From UBA5072 sp041737175 (GTDB taxonomy: Bacteria > Bacteroidota > Bacteroidia > Bacteroidales > UBA10428): a stretch of 64,000 bases of DNA. The notes under the pieces were generated by a model that saw nothing but the letters and a program-made list of their open reading frames with translations, ran no database searches and was not told the origin of the DNA. Position numbers and translations under genes: made by a program. Below, in pieces: positions 27,662-36,278 of this stretch (its first letter is position 1; each line of letters begins with the position of its first letter). The stretch covers positions 276,136-340,135 of the forward strand of contig JBGSSF010000024.1 of assembly GCA_041737175.1 (NCBI GenBank), in the 5' to 3' direction.

Positions 27662-27669
27662 TAACTTTA
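27662..27669 (+). promoter_or_regulatory. Near-consensus -7 element upstream of the OmpA-like gene
   Basis: TAACTTTA differs from TAnnTTTG at the last base. It lies 57 nt before the ATG at 27727 in a gap with no other obvious signal. Confidence 0.3.
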
Positions 27670-27726
27670 GAATGGTTTTAACCGGGTTTCGGTTGAAATC
27701 CTATATATAAAAATCATTGGTGAACC

Positions 27727-29034
27727 ATGAAAACAATTTTTAAAATGTTGTTAACAGGTCTTCTCCTGTTACTTACCGGTTCTTTTCTGAATGCCCAGAT
27801 TGATATTGAAGGTAAAATCAAGCGCAAAGTACAGGATAGAGCAGAACAGCGTGTGGATGAAGGTATTGATAAGGCTCTGGATGAGGCTGAGGAAGGTGTT
27901 GAGGAAGCGGTGAAAGGTGAAGAAGAGGAAAAAGAGGAATCTGAGGAAACTTCGGAAGAGGAAAAGCCTGCTGCCAAATCAAAAACAACCTCCGAAGACC
28001 GGGCTGAAGAACCCAAGGTTTCAACAGCTGCGTTTGCAGCATATTCAAAATACGATTTTATGCCGGGTGAGAAAGTGATCCTGTTTGAAGATTTTGAGCA
28101 GGATGCTGTTGGCGATTTCCCTGCCTTATGGAACACCAATGCAACCGGTGAGGTTATGACCACCAATTTATATCCCGGTAAATGGTTCAAACCCATGGGT
28201 AACGGTGTATTTTTAATAGAGAAATTTATTCCGTTCCCCGACAATTTTACGGTTGAATTTGACGTAATACCACAGTACAAAGAGGGTTCGGGAGATTGCA
28301 ACTTCATTCTGACCATTTATGATCAGCCTGAAATGGAATTAAATGATGGACTATATCCCGGGAATGCCGGATTTCATCTGGATTTTTCTTCCAATTCCCA
28401 TCATTTTACCAATTATGTCACCGTAGTCGATAATCCGGGAGAGATTTCCGGGTACAGTGAAACCGGACTTCTTGTTCCTGAAAAGTTGAATAAGGTTAAA
28501 ATCTGGGTTCAGAAACAACGTATCCGGGTATATATGGAAGAGAAAAAGATCTATGATTTGCCCCGGGGCATTTTGTCGGGTTATAAATACAATCATTTGA
28601 GGATCAGTACATATAACAGGGGAGGCGAACCACTGGTCAGCAATATCCGGATTGCAGCTGGCCGGCCCGATATGAGAAGCAAGCTCCTCACCGAAGGAAA
28701 GCTTATAACCTATGGTATATATTTCGATACCGGGAAAGATATCGTAAAACCTGAATCATACGCCACACTGAAAGAGATTGCCGCTGTTCTGCAGGAGAAT
28801 CCCGATGTGCGTGTAAAAATTGTCGGATACACCGACAGTGACGGGAACGATGCATCCAATCTGGATCTGTCAAAGCGACGGGCAGCTTCAGTAAAAGTCA
28901 GCCTTGGAAAGGACTTTGGCATAAATGCTTCCCGGATTGAAACGGATGGGAAGGGAGAAGCAGAGCCCGTATCATCAAACTCCACGTCTGAAGGCAAAGC
29001 GGCCAACCGAAGGGTGGAAATTATCAGGCTTTAA
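27727..29034 (+). CDS. OmpA-family protein with acidic linker and concanavalin-like middle domain
   Basis: A 435-residue exported protein. A signal peptide (MKTIFKMLLTGLLLLLTGSFLNAQ) is followed by a highly charged, Glu-rich segment (residues about 50-85). A beta-rich middle region (about 110-320; FEDFEQDAVGDFPALWNT, then NFTVEFDVIPQY) resembles laminin/concanavalin-type sandwiches. The C-terminal OmpA domain (about 328-435) has GIYFDTGKDIVKPESYATL and the peptidoglycan-binding DLSKRRAASVKV with ANRRVEI at the end. It probably anchors the outer membrane to peptidoglycan. The ligand of the middle domain is unknown. Confidence 0.88.
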   Translation: MKTIFKMLLTGLLLLLTGSFLNAQIDIEGKIKRKVQDRAEQRVDEGIDKALDEAEEGVEEAVKGEEEEKEESEETSEEEKPAAKSKTTSEDRAEEPKVSTAAFAAYSKYDFMPGEKVILFEDFEQDAVGDFPALWNTNATGEVMTTNLYPGKWFKPMGNGVFLIEKFIPFPDNFTVEFDVIPQYKEGSGDCNFILTIYDQPEMELNDGLYPGNAGFHLDFSSNSHHFTNYVTVVDNPGEISGYSETGLLVPEKLNKVKIWVQKQRIRVYMEEKKIYDLPRGILSGYKYNHLRISTYNRGGEPLVSNIRIAAGRPDMRSKLLTEGKLITYGIYFDTGKDIVKPESYATLKEIAAVLQENPDVRVKIVGYTDSDGNDASNLDLSKRRAASVKVSLGKDFGINASRIETDGKGEAEPVSSNSTSEGKAANRRVEIIRL

Positions 29035-29124
29035 TATTTTAAAAAAATCAGGCCTATGGTGGATAAAAAGAATCCTGTTTTTTCACAAGGAATTTAGATT
29101 TCTTTTACTTTCATATAAAATTAG

Positions 29125-29140
29125 AGATTTATATAAATCT
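29125..29140. promoter_or_regulatory. 16-bp perfect palindrome upstream of the SiaC-like gene
   Basis: AGATTTATATAAATCT is its own reverse complement and is followed at once by a second 10-bp palindrome, TTAGATCTAA (29141-29150). The pair ends 12 nt before the ATG of the SiaC-like gene, so it overlaps the likely promoter or ribosome-binding region. A repressor site is a fair inference, though the high A+T content makes chance more likely than for GC-rich repeats. Confidence 0.45.
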
Positions 29141-29162
29141 TTAGATCTAACCAACCCATCGC

Positions 29163-29540
29163 ATGGAAGATTTATTTATTCAAGGTACTGATTCACTGCC
29201 AACTGTTTCATTAAAGACAACGGGTGAATTGAAGATTGCAGGCAGGGCTTTGCCTGAAGATGCCGTCAAGTTCTTTGTCCCCATACTTGATTGGATTACC
29301 GGTTTTTCGGCAGAGGAGATTAATATAGAAATTAATCTGGATTACTTTAATACCAGTGTTTCCAAGCAATTGCTCGATTTCTTCAAGATCATTGAACAAA
29401 ACAGAGCCAATAAAGTGGTAAATTTAAAATGGATGTACGAGGATGGTGACGAGGAAATGTTGGAATCAGGGGAGTTGTATCAGGAACTTGTGCCGGGTTT
29501 CCACTTTACCTTCCATAAATTTGCCGAGCTCACCAATTGA
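29163..29540 (+). CDS. SiaC-like DUF1987 family protein
   Basis: A 125-residue protein of the SiaC/DUF1987 family. The opening FIQGTDSLPTVSLKTTGELKIAGRALPEDA and the central DYFNTSVSKQLLDFF are diagnostic. In Pseudomonas, SiaC is phosphorylated on a threonine in this region by the kinase SiaB, dephosphorylated by the PP2C phosphatase SiaA, and when unphosphorylated activates a diguanylate cyclase. Thr64 in YFNTS is the matching candidate site. No SiaB-like kinase or cyclase gene lies beside it. A GAF-PP2C phosphatase occurs 27 kb away and could be the partner. Confidence 0.85.
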   Translation: MEDLFIQGTDSLPTVSLKTTGELKIAGRALPEDAVKFFVPILDWITGFSAEEINIEINLDYFNTSVSKQLLDFFKIIEQNRANKVVNLKWMYEDGDEEMLESGELYQELVPGFHFTFHKFAELTN

Positions 29541-29710
29541 TGGGTCAATACCCGTTGTACAAGTATTGTAAACATTCCTGCAAATACAGTGTTTATTAGG
29601 GTAGAAAATGAAGCGATCTGACAAAACGGCAGATAAAATCTAAATATATAGATATATAAATATAATGGTGTGATATTTGATGGATATCCTAAAAATATTA
29701 ATTCAATACA

Positions 29711-30070
29711 ATGGCATTAGAGCATTTAACCAAGGACACCTTTAAAGAAAAGGTATTCAACTTTGAAGCGAACAAGGAATGGAAATACGAAGGGACCAAA
29801 CCGGCAATTATTGATTTCTATGCGGATTGGTGTGCTCCCTGTCGAATGGTGGCACCTGTTCTTGAAGAGCTGAAAGATGAATATGATGATAAAATAGAGA
29901 TTTACAAGATAAACACGGAAGAAGAGCGTGAGCTTTCAGCAATGTTCGGGATTCAGAGTATTCCAAGCCTGTTGTTCATTCCGCTGGAAGGCCAACCTCA
30001 AATGGCCATGGGAGCATTGCCAAAAGATACCTTCAAAAAGGCGATCGTTGATGTTTTAAATGTTAAGTAA
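29711..30070 (+). CDS. trxA: Thioredoxin
   Basis: A 119-residue cytoplasmic thioredoxin with no signal peptide. The active site is W40-C41-A-P-C44, a CAPC variant of the common CGPC. The cis-proline segment is present (SIPSLLFIP). It has about ten extra N-terminal residues compared with Escherichia coli TrxA. The gene is followed by the small DUF6132-like gene, whose ATG overlaps the stop by one base (TAATG), so the two are translated together. The A+T-rich 170-nt gap before it shows no exact promoter box. Confidence 0.93.
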   Translation: MALEHLTKDTFKEKVFNFEANKEWKYEGTKPAIIDFYADWCAPCRMVAPVLEELKDEYDDKIEIYKINTEEERELSAMFGIQSIPSLLFIPLEGQPQMAMGALPKDTFKKAIVDVLNVK

Positions 30071-30291
30071 TGGGACCATTTCTGAAAAGACATTGGTATA
30101 TTGTAGTTCTCACCATAGCGGGCATAACCGCAGGATACCTTTACTGGAGATTTATTGGATGTACCAAAGGATCATGTCCCATCACATCTCACTGGCATAC
30201 CAGTTCGATTGTCGGTGGGATTTTGGGGTATTTGTCAGGGAGTATCATCTCCGATTTCCTAAAAAAGGCGGGAGATAGCCGCTTAAAATAA
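30070..30291 (+). CDS. Small DUF6132-like membrane protein
   Basis: A 73-residue protein with two predicted membrane helices (residues about 9-28 and 46-63). Between them is the conserved loop IGCTKGSCPITS, which is typical of DUF6132 proteins. The two cysteines in CTKGSC could be a redox or metal site, and coupling to thioredoxin by a TAATG overlap makes a thiol-related role attractive. No function is established for the family. Confidence 0.85.
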   Translation: MGPFLKRHWYIVVLTIAGITAGYLYWRFIGCTKGSCPITSHWHTSSIVGGILGYLSGSIISDFLKKAGDSRLK

Positions 30292-30312
30292 TTCCCTTTC
30301 AAGTTTAAGACG

Positions 30313-30351
30313 ATCAATAGGTTAATGGATCAATGCCATCCACCTATTGAT
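30313..30351 (+). terminator. Strong stem-loop downstream of the thioredoxin operon
   Basis: The arms ATCAATAGGT (30313-30322) and ACCTATTGAT (30342-30351) are perfectly complementary over 10 bp. Inside them ATGG and CCAT add 4 bp around a 7-nt loop, separated by a TA/CC mismatch. A T-rich but interrupted tract follows. It may act as a terminator for trxA-DUF6132 or as a structured element in a small transcript; the lack of a clean U-run lowers the confidence for simple termination. Confidence 0.5.
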
Positions 30352-30370
30352 ATTGTCATTTATTTATTAT

Positions 30371-30378
30371 TAACTTTG
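30371..30378 (+). promoter_or_regulatory. Putative -7 element upstream of the acyl-CoA carboxylase genes
   Basis: TAACTTTG matches TAnnTTTG exactly, with a TTG 15 nt upstream (30353-30355), slightly close. It is 204 nt before the carboxyltransferase ATG, so it implies a long 5' leader if used. Confidence 0.35.
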
Positions 30379-30581
30379 TTGCACCTGTCAAAACACATGT
30401 TCTTTACAACTGCCTGATAAACACCCCAAAACCGGTTATCCGGGCAGCATTCAGTGAATGGATTTGAAATTGATAATACTTATCTATGCAGCAATTCTAT
30501 CCGTTGAAATATGATACTTTCCTCCCGGTTTCATTCGCACATTTCAAGTCCTTATTTCAATAAACTTTTAATACTTTTCAC

Positions 30582-32138
30582 ATGGATGTAAAAGGGAAAC
30601 TTTACACGCGATTTCTGGAAAGGACAAAAGCCTATAATGAGCAACAAAGTGATTTGATCATTGAAAAACAGCATCTCAAGGGCAAGATGACAGCCCGGGA
30701 AAGAATTAATATGCTTTTTGATGCGGAGACCTTTGAAGAAGTGGATGCATTTTCGATGCCTGCAGCTTCAGGCGGAGATTTTGGCAAGAAGGTCACTGCC
30801 TATGGCGACGGAGTCATTACCGGATTTGGAAGGATCAGCGGGCGTTTGGCCTTTGCATTTTCCCAGGATTTCACAGTAATGGGAGGTTCTTTGGGATCGG
30901 TTCATGCTGCCAAAATTACCAAAATCCAGGACATGGCTTCAAAGATGGGCGCGCCCATGATCGGTCTTATCGATTCGGGAGGAGCCAGGATACAGGAAGG
31001 GGTTGCAAGTCTGGCCGGATATGCATCCATTTTCAACCGCAATGTTTCCTCGTCAGGCGTAATTCCTCAGATTTCAGTAATCATGGGTCCTGCCGCGGGA
31101 GGTGCGGTATATTCCCCTTCCATCACTGATTTTATTTTCATGACCAATAAAACCAGTTATATGTTTGTGACCGGTCCCAATGTCGTAAAGGAAGTCCTGA
31201 ATGAGGACGTATCCTTTGATGACCTGGGAGGCGCCATGGTGCACATGAAGAAGAGCGGGGTAGCGCATTTTGTTTATGAGGACGAAGAAAACACCATTCG
31301 GGGCGTCCAGAAGTTATTGTCCTATCTTCCATCCAACAACCTGGAGAATCCTCCATTTTTTGAATACTGCGATACTGACCTGCGCGTGGATGACCGTTTC
31401 AGGGAAAGTATACCTGATGATCCCAATAAGCCCTATGATATTAAGGAGATCATTCACCTGATCACGGACCGGAATTCCTTTTTTGAAGTATCATCCTATT
31501 TTGCCCAGAATCTGGTTATCGGATTTGGGCGGCTCAGGGGCAAAACCATTGGTATTCTCGCCAACCAGCCCAAGGTTTTGGCCGGCACCCTGGATATCAA
31601 TTCATCGGTGAAGGGTGCCCGTTTCATCAGGTTTTGTGATTCTTTTAACATACCTATTCTCACCCTGGAAGATGTTCCCGGATTTCTGCCCGGCATTGAT
31701 CAGGAACATAACGGAATCATAAGGCATGGGGCTAAGTTATTGTATGCCTATGCCGATGCAACGGTTCCTAAAGTTACGGTAATTCTTCGTAAATCTTACG
31801 GAGGTGCTTATTGTGTGATGAACAGCAAAAACCTGGGAGGAGATTTTAATTTTGCCTGGCCTACCGCGGAAATTGCAGTTATGGGTCCTGAAGGAGCAGT
31901 TTCAATCCTGTATCGTAAGGAATTGCTCGAATCAGAAGATCCTGCCAGGCTTAAGAAGGAACTTACGGCAAGATATCGGGATGAGATTGCCAATCCTTAT
32001 GTTGCCGATGATAAGGGATATATTGATGAAGTTATTGATCCGGCAGTTACCCGCAAAAAGCTTATCGCAGCATTTGAGGCTTTGGAAAACAAGCATGTCA
32101 GTGTGCCATCCAGAAAGCACGGGAATATACCCCTGTAA
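30582..32138 (+). CDS. Acyl-CoA carboxylase carboxyltransferase subunit (propionyl-CoA carboxylase beta type)
   Basis: A 518-residue carboxyltransferase of the propionyl-/methylmalonyl-CoA family, with N- and C-terminal crotonase-fold halves. Landmarks are GKMTARERINMLFD, the first oxyanion segment GGARIQEGVASLAGY with GPAAGGAVYSP, and the second EDVPGFLPGIDQEHNGIIRHGAKLLYAY with RKSYGGAYCVM. With the biotin carboxylase and biotin carrier genes directly downstream it forms a three-subunit biotin-dependent carboxylase. The likely substrate is propionyl-CoA or methylmalonyl-CoA (succinate-propionate metabolism), but acetyl-CoA or another acyl-CoA cannot be excluded. No sodium-pump membrane subunit is next to it, which argues against a decarboxylase pump at this locus. 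Confidence 0.93.
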   Translation: MDVKGKLYTRFLERTKAYNEQQSDLIIEKQHLKGKMTARERINMLFDAETFEEVDAFSMPAASGGDFGKKVTAYGDGVITGFGRISGRLAFAFSQDFTVMGGSLGSVHAAKITKIQDMASKMGAPMIGLIDSGGARIQEGVASLAGYASIFNRNVSSSGVIPQISVIMGPAAGGAVYSPSITDFIFMTNKTSYMFVTGPNVVKEVLNEDVSFDDLGGAMVHMKKSGVAHFVYEDEENTIRGVQKLLSYLPSNNLENPPFFEYCDTDLRVDDRFRESIPDDPNKPYDIKEIIHLITDRNSFFEVSSYFAQNLVIGFGRLRGKTIGILANQPKVLAGTLDINSSVKGARFIRFCDSFNIPILTLEDVPGFLPGIDQEHNGIIRHGAKLLYAYADATVPKVTVILRKSYGGAYCVMNSKNLGGDFNFAWPTAEIAVMGPEGAVSILYRKELLESEDPARLKKELTARYRDEIANPYVADDKGYIDEVIDPAVTRKKLIAAFEALENKHVSVPSRKHGNIPL

Positions 32139-32152
32139 TTCCGGTTTTATGT

Positions 32153-32172
32153 ATTAATTTGTTTCAATTAAT
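32153..32172. repeat. AT-only inverted repeat before the biotin carboxylase start
   Basis: ATTAATT, a 6-nt loop, AATTAAT, ending 3 nt before ATG 32176. It could influence initiation by base pairing near the start, but its stability would be low. Confidence 0.3.
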
Positions 32173-32175
32173 TAT

Positions 32176-33690
32176 ATGTTGGGGATGAAAATAAAGAGCC
32201 TGCTTATCGCAAACCGCGGAGAAATTGCTGTCAGAATTACAGAAACCGCCAAAAAGTTGCACATCAAAACCTTTGGTATAAAAACGGCTAAGGAACCCAA
32301 CGCTTTATATCTCAGGCTGGTGGATGATGTAATTGATTTCTCCCAAAGTCTGGATGAAATTCCGGAATTTCTGGATATTGAAAGAATAATAGAAGCAGCG
32401 CGGCAATGCAAGGTGGATGCCATTCATCCTGGCTATGGATTCCTGGCCGAGAATCCTTATTTTGCCAGGCGATGTGAGGAAGAAAAGATATTGTTTGTCG
32501 GACCCTCAGCACTTGCCATTTTCAAAATGGGGAATAAGACCATTGCAAAACAAATCGCACAAAGATACCAGGTGCCCTTGTTACAGGGAAGCCAACGAAA
32601 CGTCAAAAATCCCCAGGAGGCAGCGGAAATTGCTGCAAATATCGGATACCCGGTTATTTTGAAAGCAGCAGCCGGAGGAGGTGGCAGGGGGATGCGCATT
32701 GTAGAAAAAGCATCCAACATGGAGAAAATGTTCAAAATGGCTGCCAATGAATCCGAAAAGGCTTTCAACGACTCGTCCCTGTTCATTGAAAAATATGTCA
32801 GAAACCCAAGACACATTGAATTTCAGATCATAGGTGACCGGCATGGCAATTACATACACCTGGGAGAGAGGGAATGTTCCATTCAACGCAAGCATCAGAA
32901 ACTGATCGAGGAATCTCCTTCATCCGCTATTGATGAAAAACTGCGCAAAGTGATGGGTGAAGCTGCCATCCGGGTTGCTAAAGCGGTTTATTATCACTCC
33001 GTGGGCACAGTGGAGTTTCTGCTGGATGCCGATAAAAATTACTTCTTTATGGAAATGAATACCCGAATTCAGGTTGAACATCCTGTTACAGAGGCTGTGT
33101 CGGGTATTGACCTGGTGGAATGGCAGCTCAGGATTGCAGAAGGACAGGAACTCACTATAAAACAGGAAGATGTCAGACTTTCCGGCTGGTCGATCGAATG
33201 CCGGATAAATGCCGAAGATGTGCAGGCGGGATTTTCACCCAATCTCGGAATCATAGAAAAGGTTTCCTTCCCAAAAGGTAAAAATATTCGTATAGATACC
33301 GGAATCACGGATTATTCCGTGATCACCCCTTATTTCGATTCCATGGTGGCAAAGCTGATCGTGCACGCCGAAACCCGCGAAAAAGCGATAGCTGCCGCCA
33401 CAGCTGCACTGAAAAGAATCTGGATCAGGGGAATTAAAACAACCATACCCTTTTGCCTTGCTGTTATGAATCACAAGAAGTTCAGAAAAGGTGACTTCAA
33501 TACTTCGTTTATAGAAAAGGATATGGATAAGCTTTATTACAATGATGAAGAGGACGAGATGCTGGCAGCCTATGTTGCAACATTTGATTTTGCTGCAGAA
33601 CTTGAAACCAACCGCACAGCTAAACCTGATTTTGAACGGGGCAAGAATATCAGCCCATGGGTATTGAATAAACGGCTTAAATCATTATAG
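32176..33690 (+). CDS. Biotin carboxylase subunit of acyl-CoA carboxylase
   Basis: A 504-residue ATP-grasp enzyme that carboxylates the biotin carrier. It has the N-terminal LLIANRGEIAVRI, the HPGYGFLAENPYFA segment, the Gly-rich ATP loop KAAAGGGGRGMRIV and the catalytic EMNTRIQVEHPVTE. The C-terminal ~60 residues (DKLYYNDEEDEMLAAYVATFDFAAELE) extend beyond the bare catalytic domain but carry no biotin site; the carrier is a separate gene 10 nt downstream. ATG 32185 (MKIKSLLIANRGE) is an attractive alternative start because GGGG lies just upstream of it. Confidence 0.94.
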   Translation: MLGMKIKSLLIANRGEIAVRITETAKKLHIKTFGIKTAKEPNALYLRLVDDVIDFSQSLDEIPEFLDIERIIEAARQCKVDAIHPGYGFLAENPYFARRCEEEKILFVGPSALAIFKMGNKTIAKQIAQRYQVPLLQGSQRNVKNPQEAAEIAANIGYPVILKAAAGGGGRGMRIVEKASNMEKMFKMAANESEKAFNDSSLFIEKYVRNPRHIEFQIIGDRHGNYIHLGERECSIQRKHQKLIEESPSSAIDEKLRKVMGEAAIRVAKAVYYHSVGTVEFLLDADKNYFFMEMNTRIQVEHPVTEAVSGIDLVEWQLRIAEGQELTIKQEDVRLSGWSIECRINAEDVQAGFSPNLGIIEKVSFPKGKNIRIDTGITDYSVITPYFDSMVAKLIVHAETREKAIAAATAALKRIWIRGIKTTIPFCLAVMNHKKFRKGDFNTSFIEKDMDKLYYNDEEDEMLAAYVATFDFAAELETNRTAKPDFERGKNISPWVLNKRLKSL

Positions 33691-33700
33691 AACCTGATCA

Positions 33701-34237
33701 ATGAAACTGCTTAAAATAAAAAAACAACAGGAACCTGAATACATTGCTGTGACACCAGGCAATAAAAAGTATGTCATCAGAAATCCATTCAGTGAAGAAT
33801 TAAAGATTAACGGACACAAGCAGGATATTAAAATTTTTGAGGATGAGGAAGGATTTACTTTTCTTGAGTTCAAAAAGAAAAAATACCTGGCCGAAATAAC
33901 TGATAAAAGCCAGAACAAGTATACCGTTTTGCTGAACGGACTGAGTTATTCTTTCACCATTGAATCTCCCATATCCTATCGAAGAAGAAAGTATCTCGAA
34001 AAGCACAAGGAAATCAGTAAACTTGAGGTAGTATCAGCCCCTATGCCCGGAAAAATTGTTGAACTCCTCGTTGAGCCAAATTCCAGGGTGAAGGAAGGAG
34101 AGCCGATCCTCATTCTGGAAGCCATGAAAATGCAAAATGAGATCATCACCCAGGTTTCCGGAAAAATTCAGAAAATATATGTCAAGGCCGGTGATTCTGT
34201 TGCAAAAGATGAAGTTCTTATGGAGATTGAGAGGTAA
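33701..34237 (+). CDS. Biotin carboxyl carrier protein of acyl-CoA carboxylase
   Basis: A 178-residue carrier. The C-terminal biotinyl domain (residues about 108-178) has VSAPMPGKIVELLVEPNSRVKEGE and the biotinylation motif EAMKMQNEI with Lys143 as the modified residue. The N-terminal ~100 residues are basic and beta-rich and do not match a domain I can name; they may mediate assembly with the other subunits, as in propionyl-CoA carboxylases. It closes the three-gene carboxylase operon. Confidence 0.93.
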   Translation: MKLLKIKKQQEPEYIAVTPGNKKYVIRNPFSEELKINGHKQDIKIFEDEEGFTFLEFKKKKYLAEITDKSQNKYTVLLNGLSYSFTIESPISYRRRKYLEKHKEISKLEVVSAPMPGKIVELLVEPNSRVKEGEPILILEAMKMQNEIITQVSGKIQKIYVKAGDSVAKDEVLMEIER

Positions 34238-34241
34238 TTGC

Positions 34242-34249
34242 TACCTTTG
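34242..34249 (+). promoter_or_regulatory. punA: Putative -7 element for purine nucleoside phosphorylase
   Basis: TACCTTTG matches TAnnTTTG exactly and sits 22 nt before the ATG at 34271, just after the carrier-protein stop. This suggests that the phosphorylase gene has its own promoter. Confidence 0.45.
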
Positions 34250-34270
34250 AATGAGTTAATTTCTTAGGGT

Positions 34271-35080
34271 ATGCTTGACAGAATTAAACAAACGGTAGAT
34301 TTTCTAAAGGATTCAGGTATAGTTGATCCCGGCATCGGAATTGTGCTTGGTACCGGACTGGGAAAAATGGTGAATGAATTCAGCATCATCAGAGTCATTG
34401 ATTATAGTAATATTCCAAACTTTCCGCTTGCAACCGTTGAATCGCATTCAGGGAAACTCATATACGGACTTCTTCACGGTAAAAAAATTCTGGCGATGCA
34501 GGGACGCTTTCATTACTATGAAGGATATTCCTTGCAGGAAGTGACCTTTCCCATCCGAGTCATGAAAAGTCTTGGTATCCGGCATCTTCTTCTGTCAAAT
34601 GCTGCTGGCGCACTGAACCTGAGTTATAAGAAAGGAAGCCTGATGTTGATTGAAGATCATATCAACCTCCTTCCGGATAATCCACTGAGAGGAAAGAACC
34701 TGAATGAATTCGGACCGCGTTTCCCCGATATGAGTAGGCCCTATGACGGTTCTCTGAATGGCAAATTGGCGGAAATCGCCAATCGTGAAAAAATTGTCCT
34801 TCATAAAGGCGTATATGTTTCAGTTTTAGGACCCAATCTCGAAACAAGGGCAGAATACAGGATGTTGGCGAATTTTGCCGATGCCGTTGGCATGTCCACT
34901 GTACCTGAAGTCATCGTGGCCAATCACATGGGACTTCCCTGTGCCGCCATATCCGTGCTTACCGATGAATGTGACCCTGATCACCTGGTACCCACAAAAA
35001 TCGAAGATATTATTGAGATTGCCGGAAAAGCTGAAATACCTCTTATCCGTTTGTTTTCTCAACTGATCAGGGAAATGTAA
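34271..35080 (+). CDS. punA: Purine nucleoside phosphorylase (trimeric, class II type)
   Basis: A 269-residue enzyme that splits inosine and guanosine with phosphate into base and ribose-1-phosphate. The signature is complete: IGIVLGTGLGKMVNEF (phosphate binding), LLHGKKILAMQGRFHYYEGYS, LLLSNAAGALN (base binding), and VGMSTVPEVIVANHMGLPCAAISVLTDEC near residues 200-235. Length matches the mammalian-type trimeric family. It belongs to purine salvage and is unrelated to the carboxylase genes before it. Confidence 0.95.
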   Translation: MLDRIKQTVDFLKDSGIVDPGIGIVLGTGLGKMVNEFSIIRVIDYSNIPNFPLATVESHSGKLIYGLLHGKKILAMQGRFHYYEGYSLQEVTFPIRVMKSLGIRHLLLSNAAGALNLSYKKGSLMLIEDHINLLPDNPLRGKNLNEFGPRFPDMSRPYDGSLNGKLAEIANREKIVLHKGVYVSVLGPNLETRAEYRMLANFADAVGMSTVPEVIVANHMGLPCAAISVLTDECDPDHLVPTKIEDIIEIAGKAEIPLIRLFSQLIREM

Positions 35081-35132
35081 TTCATAGTCCGGTATACCTA
35101 ATTGATGCGAAATTTTCTAAAGAATCATTAAG

Positions 35133-36152
35133 ATGATCATGGTCACCGGGGCAACCGGTTTTCTGGGAGCACATATTTTGTATGAACTGGCAGGCAAAGG
35201 CCTTCGGGTTAAAGCTTTATACAGGGACAGTCAGAAAATAGCCAGCGTTAAGAAGATTTTCGGTTATTACCGGGATAATATTTCAGAGTTGTTGGACAAA
35301 ATCGAATGGATCGAGGGCGATATTCTGGATTATTATTCCCTGAGGGAAAATCTGAAGGACATCAAAGAGGTATATCATGCAGCAGGACTTGTTTCTTTTG
35401 AAAACAGAGACCGGGAAGAACTTAATCAAATCAATGTCAGGGGCGTTGCTCATATTGTAAACGCCTGCCTTGAGCAGGGCGTTGATAAACTGTGTCATGT
35501 AAGTTCAATAGCCACTTTGGGTGAATCGAACGGTTCTGAACTTATTCGTGAAACCATGATGTGGAATCCGGTTAATTCAGCCTCTGCATATGCTGTTAGC
35601 AAGTTCAAGGGCGAAATGGAAGTCTGGAGGGGAATTCATGAGGGACTGCCGGCAGTAATAGTTAATCCATCTGTTATTGTTGGGCCGGGCATGTGGATGG
35701 GCTCTGCACGGCAAATCCTTGACCGGATCAGGTCGGGGATGAAATACTATCCGGGCGGCTCGACAGGATATGTAGATGTACGTGATGTTGCCACCGCCAT
35801 GATCAGGCTGACAGATGGGAATTTTTTCAATGAAAGGTACATAGTAAGTTCTGAAAATCTGCCGCATCGTACTTTGCTTAACCTGATATCCGATGCAATG
35901 GGCGTACCGCGGCCAGGTCATCTGGTCACCCCTTGGTTGATGAGAATGGCTGTTGCAGCTGAATCAATCCGGTCTGCATTCACAGGTCAACCGCCACGAT
36001 TGACCCAAAAGACCCTTGATATTGCTGCCGCAGAGCTTGCTTATTCCAATAAAAAAATCAAGGATGCATTAACTGTCAGTTTCATCCCGATCGAAGAATC
36101 AGTTCAGTTTTCGATCCCTCTTTTCCTAACTGAAACCGCATTGCCGAATTAA
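35133..36152 (+). CDS. Extended-SDR NAD(P)-dependent epimerase/reductase
   Basis: A 339-residue extended short-chain dehydrogenase. The N-terminal nucleotide motif is VTGATGFLGAHILYEL, and the catalytic Tyr-Lys pair is in SAYAVSKFKGEMEV, with a Ser-containing CHVSSIATLG before it. The profile resembles dihydroflavonol-reductase-like and sterol-type extended SDRs rather than sugar epimerases, but the substrate cannot be inferred. ATG 35139 is an alternative start. It follows purine nucleoside phosphorylase by 52 nt with no terminator visible. Confidence 0.88.
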   Translation: MIMVTGATGFLGAHILYELAGKGLRVKALYRDSQKIASVKKIFGYYRDNISELLDKIEWIEGDILDYYSLRENLKDIKEVYHAAGLVSFENRDREELNQINVRGVAHIVNACLEQGVDKLCHVSSIATLGESNGSELIRETMMWNPVNSASAYAVSKFKGEMEVWRGIHEGLPAVIVNPSVIVGPGMWMGSARQILDRIRSGMKYYPGGSTGYVDVRDVATAMIRLTDGNFFNERYIVSSENLPHRTLLNLISDAMGVPRPGHLVTPWLMRMAVAAESIRSAFTGQPPRLTQKTLDIAAAELAYSNKKIKDALTVSFIPIEESVQFSIPLFLTETALPN

Positions 36153-36278
36153 CACCCACTCGCTTTTCATCATCTTCAAAAAAATTTTTCCTGATTTTTT
36201 TTAACAGGGTTACTTTTTCAATCCTGAAGGTATTAATGCATCAGTTAACCTTATTCGTTAAACCTAAATGATCGCGTT

